NCBI RefSeq assembly: GCF_001579845.1
Contig: NZ_CP007440.1
Coordinates: 3,804,029 to 3,868,028, forward strand
From: Rhodoplanes sp. Z2-YC6860
GTDB taxonomy: Bacteria > Pseudomonadota > Alphaproteobacteria > Rhizobiales > Xanthobacteraceae
Reading direction: 5' to 3'
Length of the DNA stretch: 64,000 nt
Shown here piece by piece: positions 8,927-16,934 of the stretch (positions are counted from its first letter, which is position 1; every line of letters starts with the position of its first letter). A program made the translations under genes and the position numbers. Under the pieces are notes generated by a model. It did no database searches and was not told the DNA's origin. It worked only from the letters and a program-made list of their open reading frames with translations.

Positions 8927-8995
8927 TCGGCATTTAGGCTGCATGGCAGAACAGCCCCGGTTTGCCGCGACAAGCGAGGCGCCTACGGGCTATAG

Positions 8996-9931
8996 ATGAC
9001 CAGCATGACCTCCAAGACAAAGCCCGTTCCTGAATCCATCGACGCCACCCTCAAGCTGCTCGCTGGCGCCAATTATCTTGCTGACCGGTCGCTCTCGACC
9101 GTGCTGTTTTTGGCGCTGAAGATGGGCCGGCCGATCTTTCTCGAAGGCGAGGCCGGCGTCGGCAAGACCGAAATCGCCAAGGTCCTGTCCGAGACCCTGG
9201 GGCGACGGCTGATCCGCTTGCAGTGCTACGAGGGGCTCGACGTCGCCTCCGCCGTCTATGAGTGGAACTACGCCGCGCAGATGATTGCGATTCGTGCCGC
9301 CGAAGCCGAAGGCGAGGCCGATCGCGAGCGCATCCAGAGCGACGTTTTCTCCGAGCGTTTCCTGATCAAGCGTCCGCTCCTGCAGGCGTTGGAGCCGGAC
9401 CCGGCTGGCGCGCCGGTGCTCCTGATCGACGAGCTTGATCGCAGCGACGAGGCCTTCGAGGCGTTCCTGCTCGAAGTGCTGGCCGATTATCAGGTCACCA
9501 TCCCGGAGCTCGGCACCGTGAAGTCCGCGCATCCGCCGATCGTGATCATCACCTCCAACCGCACGCGTGAAATTCACGACGCGCTGAAGCGCCGCTGTCT
9601 TTATCATTGGGTCGGCTATCCGTCGGCGACGCGCGAGCTCGAGATCGTGCGGACGAAGGTGCCGGGCGTCGGCAAGAAACTCTCCGAGCAGGTGGTGGGC
9701 TTCGTGCAGGCGCTGCGCAAGCAGGACCTGTTCAAGTCGCCCGGCGTCGCCGAGACGCTCGACTGGGCGACCGCACTCACCGAGCTTGATGCCGTCGCGC
9801 TCGATCCCGCCACGGTGTCCGACACGCTCGGCGTGCTGCTGAAGTATCAGGACGACATCGCGAAGCTCGAGGGCGGCAAGGTCAAGGAGCTGCTCGATCA
9901 GGTCCAGGCGGAGCTGCGCGCGGCGGAGTAG
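8996..9931 (+). CDS. coxD: MoxR-type AAA+ ATPase (CoxD-like)
   Basis: A 311-residue AAA+ ATPase of the MoxR group. Walker A is GEAGVGKT at residues 51-58 and Walker B ends in Asp145-Glu146 (VLLIDELD). In the CO dehydrogenase system CoxD is a chaperone that unfolds the apoenzyme so that the Mo active site can be completed with S and Cu; it acts with the VWA protein CoxE encoded next. The start at 8996 is followed by a second in-frame ATG at 9005, and the upstream site is weak, so either could be used. It begins 142 bases after coxM, behind a hairpin. Confidence 0.88.
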   Translation: MTSMTSKTKPVPESIDATLKLLAGANYLADRSLSTVLFLALKMGRPIFLEGEAGVGKTEIAKVLSETLGRRLIRLQCYEGLDVASAVYEWNYAAQMIAIRAAEAEGEADRERIQSDVFSERFLIKRPLLQALEPDPAGAPVLLIDELDRSDEAFEAFLLEVLADYQVTIPELGTVKSAHPPIVIITSNRTREIHDALKRRCLYHWVGYPSATRELEIVRTKVPGVGKKLSEQVVGFVQALRKQDLFKSPGVAETLDWATALTELDAVALDPATVSDTLGVLLKYQDDIAKLEGGKVKELLDQVQAELRAAE

Positions 9932-9935
9932 GCGA

Positions 9936-11138
9936 ATGTCCGACACCGAGGGCCGTCTCGCCGAAAACATCCTCTATTTCGCGCGCGCGTTGCGCGCGGC
10001 TGGAATCCCGCTGGGCCCGGGCTCGGTGCTCGATGCGCTCGCGGCGGTGCGGGCGGCCGGCGTCGGCGGCAAGGAGGATTTCTACTGGACCCTGCACGCG
10101 GTGTTCGTGAAACGCCACGAGCATTCGGTTCTGTTCGACCAGGCGTTCAAGATTTTCTTCCGCAAGCGCGGCTATCTGGAGCGGCTGATGGCGATGATGT
10201 CGCCGGAGATGACCGGCGCGCCGGCTCAAGCCGAGCAGCCGCAGGCCTCGCAGCGCGTGCTCGACGCGCTGTTCTCGGGCGCCGACAAGGTCGAGCGCGA
10301 GAAGCAGGAGGTCGAGCTGGACGCGCGGTTCACGGTGTCCGACCGGGAGGTCCTGGAGCGCAAAGACTTCGCCCAGATGACCGCTGCCGAGATCGCGGCC
10401 GCCAAGGACGCAATCAAGCGCATGACGCTGGGTTTCGATGACGTCAAGACGCGCCGCCTCACGCCGCATCCGCACGGCCATCGGGTCGACCTTCGCCGGA
10501 CGCTGCGCTCCAGCATGAAGGCCGGCGGCGCGGTGATCGATCTGAAGTATCGCGGGCCGAAGACCAAGACACCGCCGATCGTGGCGCTGCTCGATATTTC
10601 CGGCTCGATGAGCCAGTACACGCGGCTGTTCCTGCATTTCCTGCACGCCGTCACGGACGCACGCAAACGCGTGCACACATTCCTGTTCGGCACCCGGCTG
10701 ACCAACGTCTCGCGTGCACTCCGGGAGCGCGACCCCGACGAGGCGCTCGCGGCCTGCTCGCAGACCGTGTTCGACTGGTCCGGCGGCACGCGGATCGCGA
10801 CCTCGCTCGGGGCCTTCAACAAGCAATGGTCGCGGCGGGTGCTGACCCAGGGCGCGGTGGTGCTGCTCTTCACCGACGGGCTCGAGCGCGACCCTGACGA
10901 GCGGCTGGGCTTCGAGATCGACCGGCTGCACCGCTCCTGCCGCCGGCTGATCTGGCTCAATCCGCTGCTGCGGTTTTCCGGCTTCGAGGCCAAGGCCCGC
11001 GGCATCCGGGTCATGCTGCCGCACGTTGACGAACTGCGGCCCATTCACAATCTAGAGTCCATGACCGATTTGTGCCGGGCGCTGTCGGAGCATGGCAGTC
11101 ATGTCGACCCGAAAACGTGGCTGTCGAAGGTTGCGTAG
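9936..11138 (+). CDS. coxE: VWA domain-containing protein (CoxE-like)
   Basis: A 400-residue protein with a C-terminal von Willebrand A domain. The metal-binding MIDAS motif DISGS begins at Asp220, and a later FTDG segment supplies the distal Asp. The N-terminal 200 residues are the charged helical region usual for CoxE and YehP-like partners of MoxR ATPases. CoxE works with CoxD in maturation of the Mo active site. It starts four bases after the coxD stop and its ribosome-binding GGAG lies inside the coxD end, so translation is coupled. Confidence 0.88.
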   Translation: MSDTEGRLAENILYFARALRAAGIPLGPGSVLDALAAVRAAGVGGKEDFYWTLHAVFVKRHEHSVLFDQAFKIFFRKRGYLERLMAMMSPEMTGAPAQAEQPQASQRVLDALFSGADKVEREKQEVELDARFTVSDREVLERKDFAQMTAAEIAAAKDAIKRMTLGFDDVKTRRLTPHPHGHRVDLRRTLRSSMKAGGAVIDLKYRGPKTKTPPIVALLDISGSMSQYTRLFLHFLHAVTDARKRVHTFLFGTRLTNVSRALRERDPDEALAACSQTVFDWSGGTRIATSLGAFNKQWSRRVLTQGAVVLLFTDGLERDPDERLGFEIDRLHRSCRRLIWLNPLLRFSGFEAKARGIRVMLPHVDELRPIHNLESMTDLCRALSEHGSHVDPKTWLSKVA

Positions 11139-11200
11139 TATACCGATATATATAGCGATAGGGCCCGAAAATCGGGCATAATGAATCGATGGAGGCTCGC

Positions 11201-11524
11201 ATGCTGGCAAGAGACGAGGACATCCTCAAAGCCGCCGAGGACTGGAAGAAGGCAGGGCGCGGCGTGGCGCTCGCCACGGTCGTGGAGACCTGGGGCTCGG
11301 CGCCCCGTCCGGTCGGCTCCAACCTCGTGATCGATGAGGAGGGCAACTTCCTGGGGTCGGTGTCGGGCGGTTGCGTCGAGGGCGCGGTGGTGACCGAGGC
11401 CATGGACGTGATCGAAAGCGGCAAGCCGCGAACGCTCGAATTCGGCGTCGCCGATGAGACCGCCTGGAAGGTCGGGCTGTCCTGCGGCGGCAAGATCAAG
11501 GTGTTCGTCGAAAAGGTGGAATAG
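11201..11524 (+). CDS. XdhC/CoxI-family protein, N-terminal half as a separate gene
   Basis: A 107-residue protein consisting only of the N-terminal XdhC/CoxI domain (VALATVVETWGSAPRPVGS, then GSVSGGCVEG and a final LSCGGKI). XdhC proteins bind the Mo cofactor, protect it and deliver it after sulfuration to the hydroxylase. In XdhC this domain is normally joined to a Rossmann-fold domain; here that domain is encoded by the next gene. The ATG at 11201 is chosen because GGAGG lies five bases upstream; an ATG at 11189 overlaps this site. Two-gene versions are known in cox-type clusters, so this is probably not a frameshift: 66 bases separate the frames and each has its own start. Confidence 0.87.
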   Translation: MLARDEDILKAAEDWKKAGRGVALATVVETWGSAPRPVGSNLVIDEEGNFLGSVSGGCVEGAVVTEAMDVIESGKPRTLEFGVADETAWKVGLSCGGKIKVFVEKVE

Positions 11525-11573
11525 GAAGCGAATGGTGGCTAGCGAACTCTATTCGCTCCTTCCTATTCGCCAC
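11516..11573. repeat. Inverted repeat spanning the gap between the two XdhC-type genes
   Basis: The segment GTGGAATAGGAAGCGAA, which includes the end and stop of the upstream gene, is matched in reverse complement, with small interruptions, by TTCGCT..TTCCTATTC..CAC downstream. The stem would be about 16-17 base pairs. It lies in the only non-coding stretch between the two halves. Confidence 0.6.
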
Positions 11574-11590
11574 TCGTCGCGAGAGGTGAC

Positions 11591-12277
11591 ATGCAACTCG
11601 ATATTCTGAGAACACTGAACGAGGAGCGCGCCGCTCGGCGCGCCGTCGTGGTCGTCACCAATCAGGACAGCGGCGCGCAGCGGCTGGTCAGGTCCGCGGA
11701 TGTGCGCAACGATCCGCTGAAGGACGTTCTGGAAAAGCATCTGCGCTCGGCGAAGAGCGGCATCGAGGAGACACCTGAAGGCAAGGTGTTCCTGACCGTC
11801 CACGTGCCGTCGCCGAAGCTTGTCATCACCGGCGCAGTGCACATCAGCCAGACGCTGGCGCCGATAGGGCAGTTGCTCGGATACGACGTGACCATCGTCG
11901 ATCCGCGCACCGCGTTCGCCACCATCGAGCGCTTCCCCGACGTCAAAGTGATTGCCGAATGGCCGGACGTGGCACTGCCGCCGCTCGGCATTGACCACTA
12001 CACGGCGTTCGTCGCGCTGACGCATGACCCGAAGATCGACGATCCGGGTCTCGATGTGGCGCTGAAAAGCGATTGCTTCTATATCGGCGCGCTCGGTTCG
12101 CGGAAAACCCACGCGCGGCGGGTCGAGCGGCTGAAGGCCGAGCGCGGCTTCACCGACAACGACATCGGCCGTATCCATTCGCCGATCGGTCTCGACATCG
12201 ACGCGGTGTCGCCGGCCGAGATCGCCGTCGCGATCATTGGCGAAATCACCCAGGCGCTTCGCCAGGAAGTGTCATGA
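11591..12277 (+). CDS. XdhC-family protein, C-terminal Rossmann half
   Basis: A 228-residue protein matching the C-terminal, NAD-fold part of XdhC (GYDVTIVDPRTAFATIERFP, then DCFYIGALGSRKTHARRVERL and SPIGLDIDAVSPAEIAVAI). The first 75 residues are extra relative to that domain alone. With the preceding gene it should rebuild a full XdhC-like factor for loading and sulfurating the Mo cofactor of the hydroxylase. GAGAGG precedes the ATG at 11591. The stop codon overlaps the start of the next gene as ATGA, showing translational coupling. Confidence 0.87.
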   Translation: MQLDILRTLNEERAARRAVVVVTNQDSGAQRLVRSADVRNDPLKDVLEKHLRSAKSGIEETPEGKVFLTVHVPSPKLVITGAVHISQTLAPIGQLLGYDVTIVDPRTAFATIERFPDVKVIAEWPDVALPPLGIDHYTAFVALTHDPKIDDPGLDVALKSDCFYIGALGSRKTHARRVERLKAERGFTDNDIGRIHSPIGLDIDAVSPAEIAVAIIGEITQALRQEVS

Positions 12278-13887
12278 AATTCGGCCCGGTCCCGCCGCGG
12301 GACGCCGAGGGCGCCACCGCCGTCCATACTATCCGTCAGGGCTCGCTGGTGCTGAAGAAAGGCACCTTGATCGGGGCGGCCGAGATCGCCGCCATGGAAG
12401 CGGCCGGCATCAAGGACGTGGTGGTGGCGAGGCTAGAGCCCGGCGACGTGTCCGAGGACCAAGCCGCTGCCGAGATCGCCAAGGCGGTGGCGGGCACGGG
12501 CGTTCATGTCGAGCGCGCCTTTACCGGCCGCGCCAATCTGTTCGCAGAAAAGGCCGGCATCCTGGTGGTCGACCGCGAGGCGATCGACGGACTCAATCGC
12601 GTCGACGAGGCCATCACGTTCGCGACCCTGTCGGCATACAAGCCGGTGGTCGAAGGCGAGATGATCGCGACCGTGAAGATCATCCCATTCGGCACCAGCG
12701 AGGCCGCATTGAGGTCGGCGCTTGCGGTCGCGAAAAAACCTTTCATTCGGGTCGCGCCCTACAAGATCAAGAAGATCGGTGTGGTTTCGACGGTGCTGCC
12801 TGGCCTCGCCACCAAGGTGATCGAGAAAACGCTGAAGGTGATGCAGGAGCGGCTCGACCCGGCCGGCGCGCGGATCGTCGCCGAGCGCCGCGTGCCGCAT
12901 GAGCAGAAGGCGCTGGCGAAAGCCGTAGACGAGACGCTCAAGGACGGAGCCGAGATGGTCGTGGTGTTCGGCGCCTCCGCCATTGCCGACCGGCGCGACG
13001 TCATTCCAGCGGCGATCGAGGCCATCGGTGGCCGCATCGAGCATTTCGGCATGCCGGTCGATCCCGGCAATCTGATGCTGATCGGCGAGACGGGCGGACG
13101 CCCCGTGATCGGCGCGCCCGGTTGCGCACGCTCGCCGAAAGAAAACGGCTTCGACTGGATTTTGATGCGGATGCTTGCGGGGCTGCCGGTGTCCCGCACG
13201 GACATCACCGGGCTCGGCGTCGGCGGCCTCCTGATGGAGATCGTCACGCGGCCGCAACCGCGCGCCGAACCGGTGCGGGAGGCCAACCGCATCGCCGCTG
13301 TCATCCTGGCCGCAGGTCGCTCGACTCGCATGGGCGGGCCGAACAAGCTGCTGGCCGAGATCGGCGGGCGGCCGCTGGTGCGCATCGCGACCGAAGAGGC
13401 GCTTGCCTCGCACGCGAACTCCGTGATTGTCGTCACCGGCCATCAACGGGACAAGGTCGAGGCAGCCCTGAAGGGACTCAACGTTCAGATCGTACACAAT
13501 CCCAATTTTGCCGATGGGATTTCGACTTCGGTGAAAACCGGGCTCAATGCCGTGCCGCAGTCGGCCGATGGCGCGATCGTCTGTCTCGGCGACATGCCGC
13601 AGGTGCGCGCGAGCCTGATCGACAAGCTGCTTGCTGCCTTCGATCCCGAGCGCGGGGCGCTCGTTGTCATTCCGGTGATCAACGGCAAGCGAGGCAATCC
13701 GGTGGTCTGGTCGCGCCGTTTCTTCCCGGAATTGATGGCGATCGAGGGGGACGTCGGCGCGCGCAACATGATCGCGCGTTATGCCGAGGCGGTGGCCGAG
13801 GTGCCGTTCGCCGACACCGCGGCGCTGGTCGATGTCGACACGCCGGAAGCGTTGGCGGAAGTGAAGGCTGAGCTCGAGCGCGTCTGA
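12274..13887 (+). CDS. Molybdopterin-binding domain / MocA-like nucleotidyltransferase fusion
   Basis: A 537-residue two-domain protein. Residues 1 to about 330 resemble a MoeA/MogA-type molybdopterin-binding region (VVVFGASAIADRRDVIPAAI, GGRIEHFGMPVDPGN). Residues from about 340 form a MobA/MocA-type NTP transferase with LAAGRSTRMGGPNK at 346-359 and VCLGDMPQV further on. MocA joins CMP to molybdopterin to make the MCD cofactor used by CO dehydrogenase and related hydroxylases, so the fusion probably couples Mo insertion to cytidylation for the enzyme encoded upstream. The start ATG overlaps the stop of the previous gene. It is the last gene of the cluster. Confidence 0.85.
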   Translation: MKFGPVPPRDAEGATAVHTIRQGSLVLKKGTLIGAAEIAAMEAAGIKDVVVARLEPGDVSEDQAAAEIAKAVAGTGVHVERAFTGRANLFAEKAGILVVDREAIDGLNRVDEAITFATLSAYKPVVEGEMIATVKIIPFGTSEAALRSALAVAKKPFIRVAPYKIKKIGVVSTVLPGLATKVIEKTLKVMQERLDPAGARIVAERRVPHEQKALAKAVDETLKDGAEMVVVFGASAIADRRDVIPAAIEAIGGRIEHFGMPVDPGNLMLIGETGGRPVIGAPGCARSPKENGFDWILMRMLAGLPVSRTDITGLGVGGLLMEIVTRPQPRAEPVREANRIAAVILAAGRSTRMGGPNKLLAEIGGRPLVRIATEEALASHANSVIVVTGHQRDKVEAALKGLNVQIVHNPNFADGISTSVKTGLNAVPQSADGAIVCLGDMPQVRASLIDKLLAAFDPERGALVVIPVINGKRGNPVVWSRRFFPELMAIEGDVGARNMIARYAEAVAEVPFADTAALVDVDTPEALAEVKAELERV

Positions 13888-13971
13888 TTCCGTCAGGCAC
13901 GGCATGGTTACTCCCGTTTAATCAGTTTGGTCTTTGATGGCCCGGAGTTTGTCTTCGGGGGAAGGCCATTG

Positions 13972-14352
13972 ATGCGTGTCTCTTTGCGTGCGGGCGCCTG
14001 TGCGGCCGCAGTTCTCGGCGTGTTGTCCATTGCGCTCGCGCCGTCTTACGGGGCAGGGGCGCTCGCCATCGGCAAATGCGCCGCGTACGGCTACGCCATC
14101 GACTATCCGTCGGTCGCCGCGGCCGAGAGGGCGGCCCGCGCCAAGTGCTCCGATAAGACCTGCAATCAGACGGTGATCACGCAAAAAGGTTGCGCGGCTT
14201 TTGCGATCGACGGTCATAAGCCGTGCGGTCCGAGCGGCTACGCCAATGGGTCGAAGCTCGCGGCTGCTCAGAACACGGCGCTGAAGTACTGCTACAAGTT
14301 CGGCGGCAGGGATTGCGTGATCCGCGCCTGGATCTGCGACGGCAAAGGCTGA
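13972..14352 (+). CDS. Small secreted Cys-containing protein (DUF4189-like)
   Basis: A 126-residue protein with a signal peptide (hydrophobic residues about 8-28). The mature part contains pairs of cysteines and the pattern AIDYPSVAAAERAARAKCSD, followed by KYCYKFGGRDCVIRAW, which resembles the DUF4189 family of secreted proteins of unknown function. The six or more cysteines suggest disulfides in the periplasm. The ATG at 13972 has GGGGGAAGG upstream and gives a clean signal peptide; the frame extends 15 codons higher without such features. It stands alone between the Mo cluster and the TetR operon. Confidence 0.7.
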   Translation: MRVSLRAGACAAAVLGVLSIALAPSYGAGALAIGKCAAYGYAIDYPSVAAAERAARAKCSDKTCNQTVITQKGCAAFAIDGHKPCGPSGYANGSKLAAAQNTALKYCYKFGGRDCVIRAWICDGKG

Positions 14353-14494
14353 TCCGGACATTCGTGTGACGCTTCAGATGGTTCGCGATCTATCTAAATT
14401 TCCCCGGCCATCTTTCTGATTTTTCTGCGATTTTCTCCTGTTGCGCTTCCGCTTGAAGGCAGGGGCTTGCGATGGGATACCGCTTGGCTTAAAT

Positions 14495-14516
14495 AATGAC
14501 TGACCAGTCAGTCATT
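14495..14516. promoter_or_regulatory. 22-bp perfect palindrome, probable TetR operator
   Basis: AATGACTGAC and GTCAGTCATT are exact reverse complements separated by CA. The site ends two bases before the ATG of the TetR gene. Palindromes of the TGACTGACCAGTCA kind are typical operators of TetR regulators that control efflux operons. Its place, touching the start codon and leaving no room for a ribosome-binding site, implies autorepression and possibly a leaderless transcript or a later start. Confidence 0.8.
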
Positions 14517-14518
14517 AA

Positions 14519-15190
14519 ATGGCCATGACGCAGAACCGCACCGCTTCGAAATCACCGCCGCGCATCGGGAGCTCCGACGCGCCCGCTGGCGCACGCGCCC
14601 AGCGCGCCGCCGAACGCCGCGACGCGATCCTCGCCGCGGCCCTCGACGAGTTCGCGGCCCAAGGCTTCGCCGCCGCGCGGCTCGACGACGTTGCCAAGCG
14701 CGCCGGCGTCGCCAAGGGCACGATCTATCTCTACTTCGCCGACAAGGAGACGCTGTTCCAGGAGCTGATCCGCACGCAGCTCAGCCCCGTGGTCGGCGGC
14801 GTGATCCATGCGTCGCACGCCGATCTTCCGATCCGGCTTTTTGCCGAGCAGCTCACCGAGGTGTTCGTGCGCGATGTGCTCGGCACGCGGCGCAAGGATG
14901 TGATCCGGCTGATGATCACCGAAGGCCAGCGTTTTCCCAAACTCGCCGAATTTTACTACCGCGAGGTGATCGCCCGCGTGATGGAAGCGGTCCGCGCGCT
15001 CCTGCGCCGCGCCTACGAGCGCGGTGAGCTAAAAGACGACGCGCTGGTCAGGCACCCGCAACTGCTCGCTGCGCCCGGCATCATGTCGATCGTCTGGAGC
15101 GGACTGTTCGAGCGTTTCGAGCCGCTCGACGTCCGCTCGTTGATGCGCGCGCATTTTGAAATCCTGTTCGGCAAGGAGAATGCGCCATGA
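14519..15190 (+). CDS. TetR/AcrR-family transcriptional regulator
   Basis: A 223-residue regulator. The N-terminal helix-turn-helix (about residues 40-85) is clear: ARLDDVAKRAGVAKGTIYLY followed by FADKETLFQELI. The C-terminal domain, which would bind a toxic ligand, ends with a segment typical of the TetR group beside HlyD/ABC exporters such as E. coli CecR (YbiH). The gene heads a four-gene operon with overlapping ends, and a perfect palindrome lies directly upstream, so autorepression is likely. The start is uncertain: ATG 14519 has no ribosome-binding site, and ATG 14525 is an alternative. Confidence 0.9.
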   Translation: MAMTQNRTASKSPPRIGSSDAPAGARAQRAAERRDAILAAALDEFAAQGFAAARLDDVAKRAGVAKGTIYLYFADKETLFQELIRTQLSPVVGGVIHASHADLPIRLFAEQLTEVFVRDVLGTRRKDVIRLMITEGQRFPKLAEFYYREVIARVMEAVRALLRRAYERGELKDDALVRHPQLLAAPGIMSIVWSGLFERFEPLDVRSLMRAHFEILFGKENAP

Positions 15191-15993
15191 ATGCGCTTCT
15201 CAGGAATGCGTTTCTATTGGCCGTTGTTGGCGGCGCGGCGCTGACGCTTGGCGCCTGTTCGGAAGGCCGCGAGCCCGGCTTTCAGGGCTGGGTCGAGGCC
15301 GATCTGATTTTTGTCAGCCCCGACGAGTACGGCCGCGTCGAAACGCTGTCGGTCCGCGAGGGCGATGTCGTGGAGAAGGGCGCCCCGCTGTTTACCGTCG
15401 ACCCCGACATCCAGCAGGCCAATGTCGATATGGCCCAGGCCGCGCTTGCCAACGCGCAGGTGGCCTACGACCGCGCCCAGACCCTGCTCAAGACCGCCGC
15501 CGGCACGCAGAAAGCGCTCGACGACGCGGACGCGGCGCTCCGCACAGCGCAGGCGCAGCTTACTTCCGCCAAGACACGGCTCATGCGCCGCAAGATGGCA
15601 AGTCCGGTCTCAGGCTCCGTGCAGCAGATCTATTACAGGCCCGGCGAACTCGTGCCCGCCGGCCGTCCGGTTCTGGCGATGCTGCCGCCCGGCAACATCA
15701 AGGTGAGGTTCTTCGTGCCGGAGACCGAACTCGCGCGGATTTCGCTTGGCCAGCCCGTGTCGGTCCATTGCGACGGTTGCAAAGCGGACGTGCCGGCTCG
15801 CGTCACTTTCATCTCGCGCACCGCAGAGTTCACGCCGCCGGTGATCTACAGCCTCGATGAGCGCTCCAAGCTCGTCTACCTGATCGAGGCGCGCACCGAC
15901 ATGCCGGGCGAGCTGCGCGTCGGCCAGCCGGTCGATGTTCGATTGAAAGAGGCGTTGGTCGGGGAGGCGAAACCCGAAGGAGCCAAGCCATGA
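15187..15993 (+). CDS. HlyD-family membrane fusion lipoprotein
   Basis: A 268-residue periplasmic adaptor. It begins with a lipoprotein signal and lipobox LGAC (Cys24), so it should be anchored by lipid instead of a membrane helix. A biotinyl-lipoyl-like part (VETLSVREGDVVEKG), a coiled-coil hairpin (about residues 75-140, rich in Ala, Gln and Lys) and a beta-barrel follow. It links the inner-membrane ABC exporter to the outer membrane or periplasm, as YbhG does in the E. coli YbhGFSR system. Its ATG overlaps the TetR stop (ATGA). Confidence 0.9.
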   Translation: MNALLRNAFLLAVVGGAALTLGACSEGREPGFQGWVEADLIFVSPDEYGRVETLSVREGDVVEKGAPLFTVDPDIQQANVDMAQAALANAQVAYDRAQTLLKTAAGTQKALDDADAALRTAQAQLTSAKTRLMRRKMASPVSGSVQQIYYRPGELVPAGRPVLAMLPPGNIKVRFFVPETELARISLGQPVSVHCDGCKADVPARVTFISRTAEFTPPVIYSLDERSKLVYLIEARTDMPGELRVGQPVDVRLKEALVGEAKPEGAKP

Positions 15994-16934
15994 CCGCCGC
16001 GCCGGCGCAAAACGGCGAGGTCGTCATCGACGTCCATGGCCTCACCAAGACATTCGACGGCCGCGCGGTGGTCCGCGACCTGTCGATGCAGGTCAAGCGC
16101 GGTACGATCTACGGCTTTCTCGGCCCGAACGGCTCCGGCAAGACCACGACGATCCGCATGCTGTGCGGTCTGCTGACGCCGGACGAGGGCACCGGCACGT
16201 GTCTCGGCTACGACATCCGCACCGAGACAGACAAGATCAAGCGCCAGGTCGGCTACATGACCCAGCGCTTCAGCCTCTATCAGGACCTGTCGGTGCGCGA
16301 AAATCTGGAGTTCGTCGCGCGGCTCTACGCCGTGCCGGATGCCACGAAGGCTGCGCGCGACATGATCGCCCGGCTTGGCCTGCAGGGCCGCGAGGAGCAG
16401 CTTGCGGGCTCGCTCTCCGGCGGCTGGAAGCAGCGGCTCGCGCTCGGCGCCTGCACGCTGCCGAACCCGAAGCTCCTTCTGCTCGACGAGCCGACTGCGG
16501 GCGTCGATCCCAAGGCGCGACGCGAGTTCTGGAACGAGATCCACGCTCTCGCGGCGCAGGGCCTCACCGTGCTGGTCTCGACCCATTACATGGACGAGGC
16601 CGAGCGCTGCCACGAGATCGCGTATATCGCCTACGGCACGCTGCTGACGCACGGCACGGTGGAGCAGGTCGTGGCCGAGTCCAAGCTCCTGACCTACACG
16701 GTGTCCGGCGACGATCTGCCGAAAGTGTCGCAGGAACTCACCGGCAAGCCCGGCATCGACTCGGTCGCGCCGTTCGGTACGAGCCTGCACGTGTCGGGCC
16801 GCGATCCCGATGCGCTCGAAGCCGCCATCAAGCCCTATCGCGACGATGCAAATCTGCATTGGGTCCAATCGGAGCCGTCTCTCGAAGACGTGTTCATCGA
16901 CCTGATGGGCCGCGCCAAGGATAATTTCCAATGA
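15990..16934 (+). CDS. ABC exporter ATP-binding protein (YbhF/CcmA-like)
   Basis: A 314-residue ATPase with one nucleotide-binding domain: Walker A GPNGSGKT at residues 45-52, signature LSGGWKQ at about 142-148, and Walker B LLLLDEPTAGVDP shortly after. The C-terminal 80 residues form the extra domain common in drug and lipid exporters of the ABC-2 type. E. coli YbhF carries two such domains; this protein has one. It starts inside the end of the membrane fusion gene (ATGA overlap) and itself overlaps the permease gene, so subunits are made in step. Confidence 0.93.
   Translation: MTAAPAQNGEVVIDVHGLTKTFDGRAVVRDLSMQVKRGTIYGFLGPNGSGKTTTIRMLCGLLTPDEGTGTCLGYDIRTETDKIKRQVGYMTQRFSLYQDLSVRENLEFVARLYAVPDATKAARDMIARLGLQGREEQLAGSLSGGWKQRLALGACTLPNPKLLLLDEPTAGVDPKARREFWNEIHALAAQGLTVLVSTHYMDEAERCHEIAYIAYGTLLTHGTVEQVVAESKLLTYTVSGDDLPKVSQELTGKPGIDSVAPFGTSLHVSGRDPDALEAAIKPYRDDANLHWVQSEPSLEDVFIDLMGRAKDNFQ

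Noticed and set aside
11139-11200. AT-rich TATATATA patch and small hairpin before the first XdhC-type gene as an internal promoter
   Set aside because: No -35 box at a fitting distance could be shown; the small GCCCGA/TCGGGC hairpin is too short to be called a terminator.
11201-12277. Frameshifted single xdhC gene
   Set aside because: Both parts have their own ribosome-binding sites and starts, are 66 bases apart, and two-gene forms are known in cox-type clusters.
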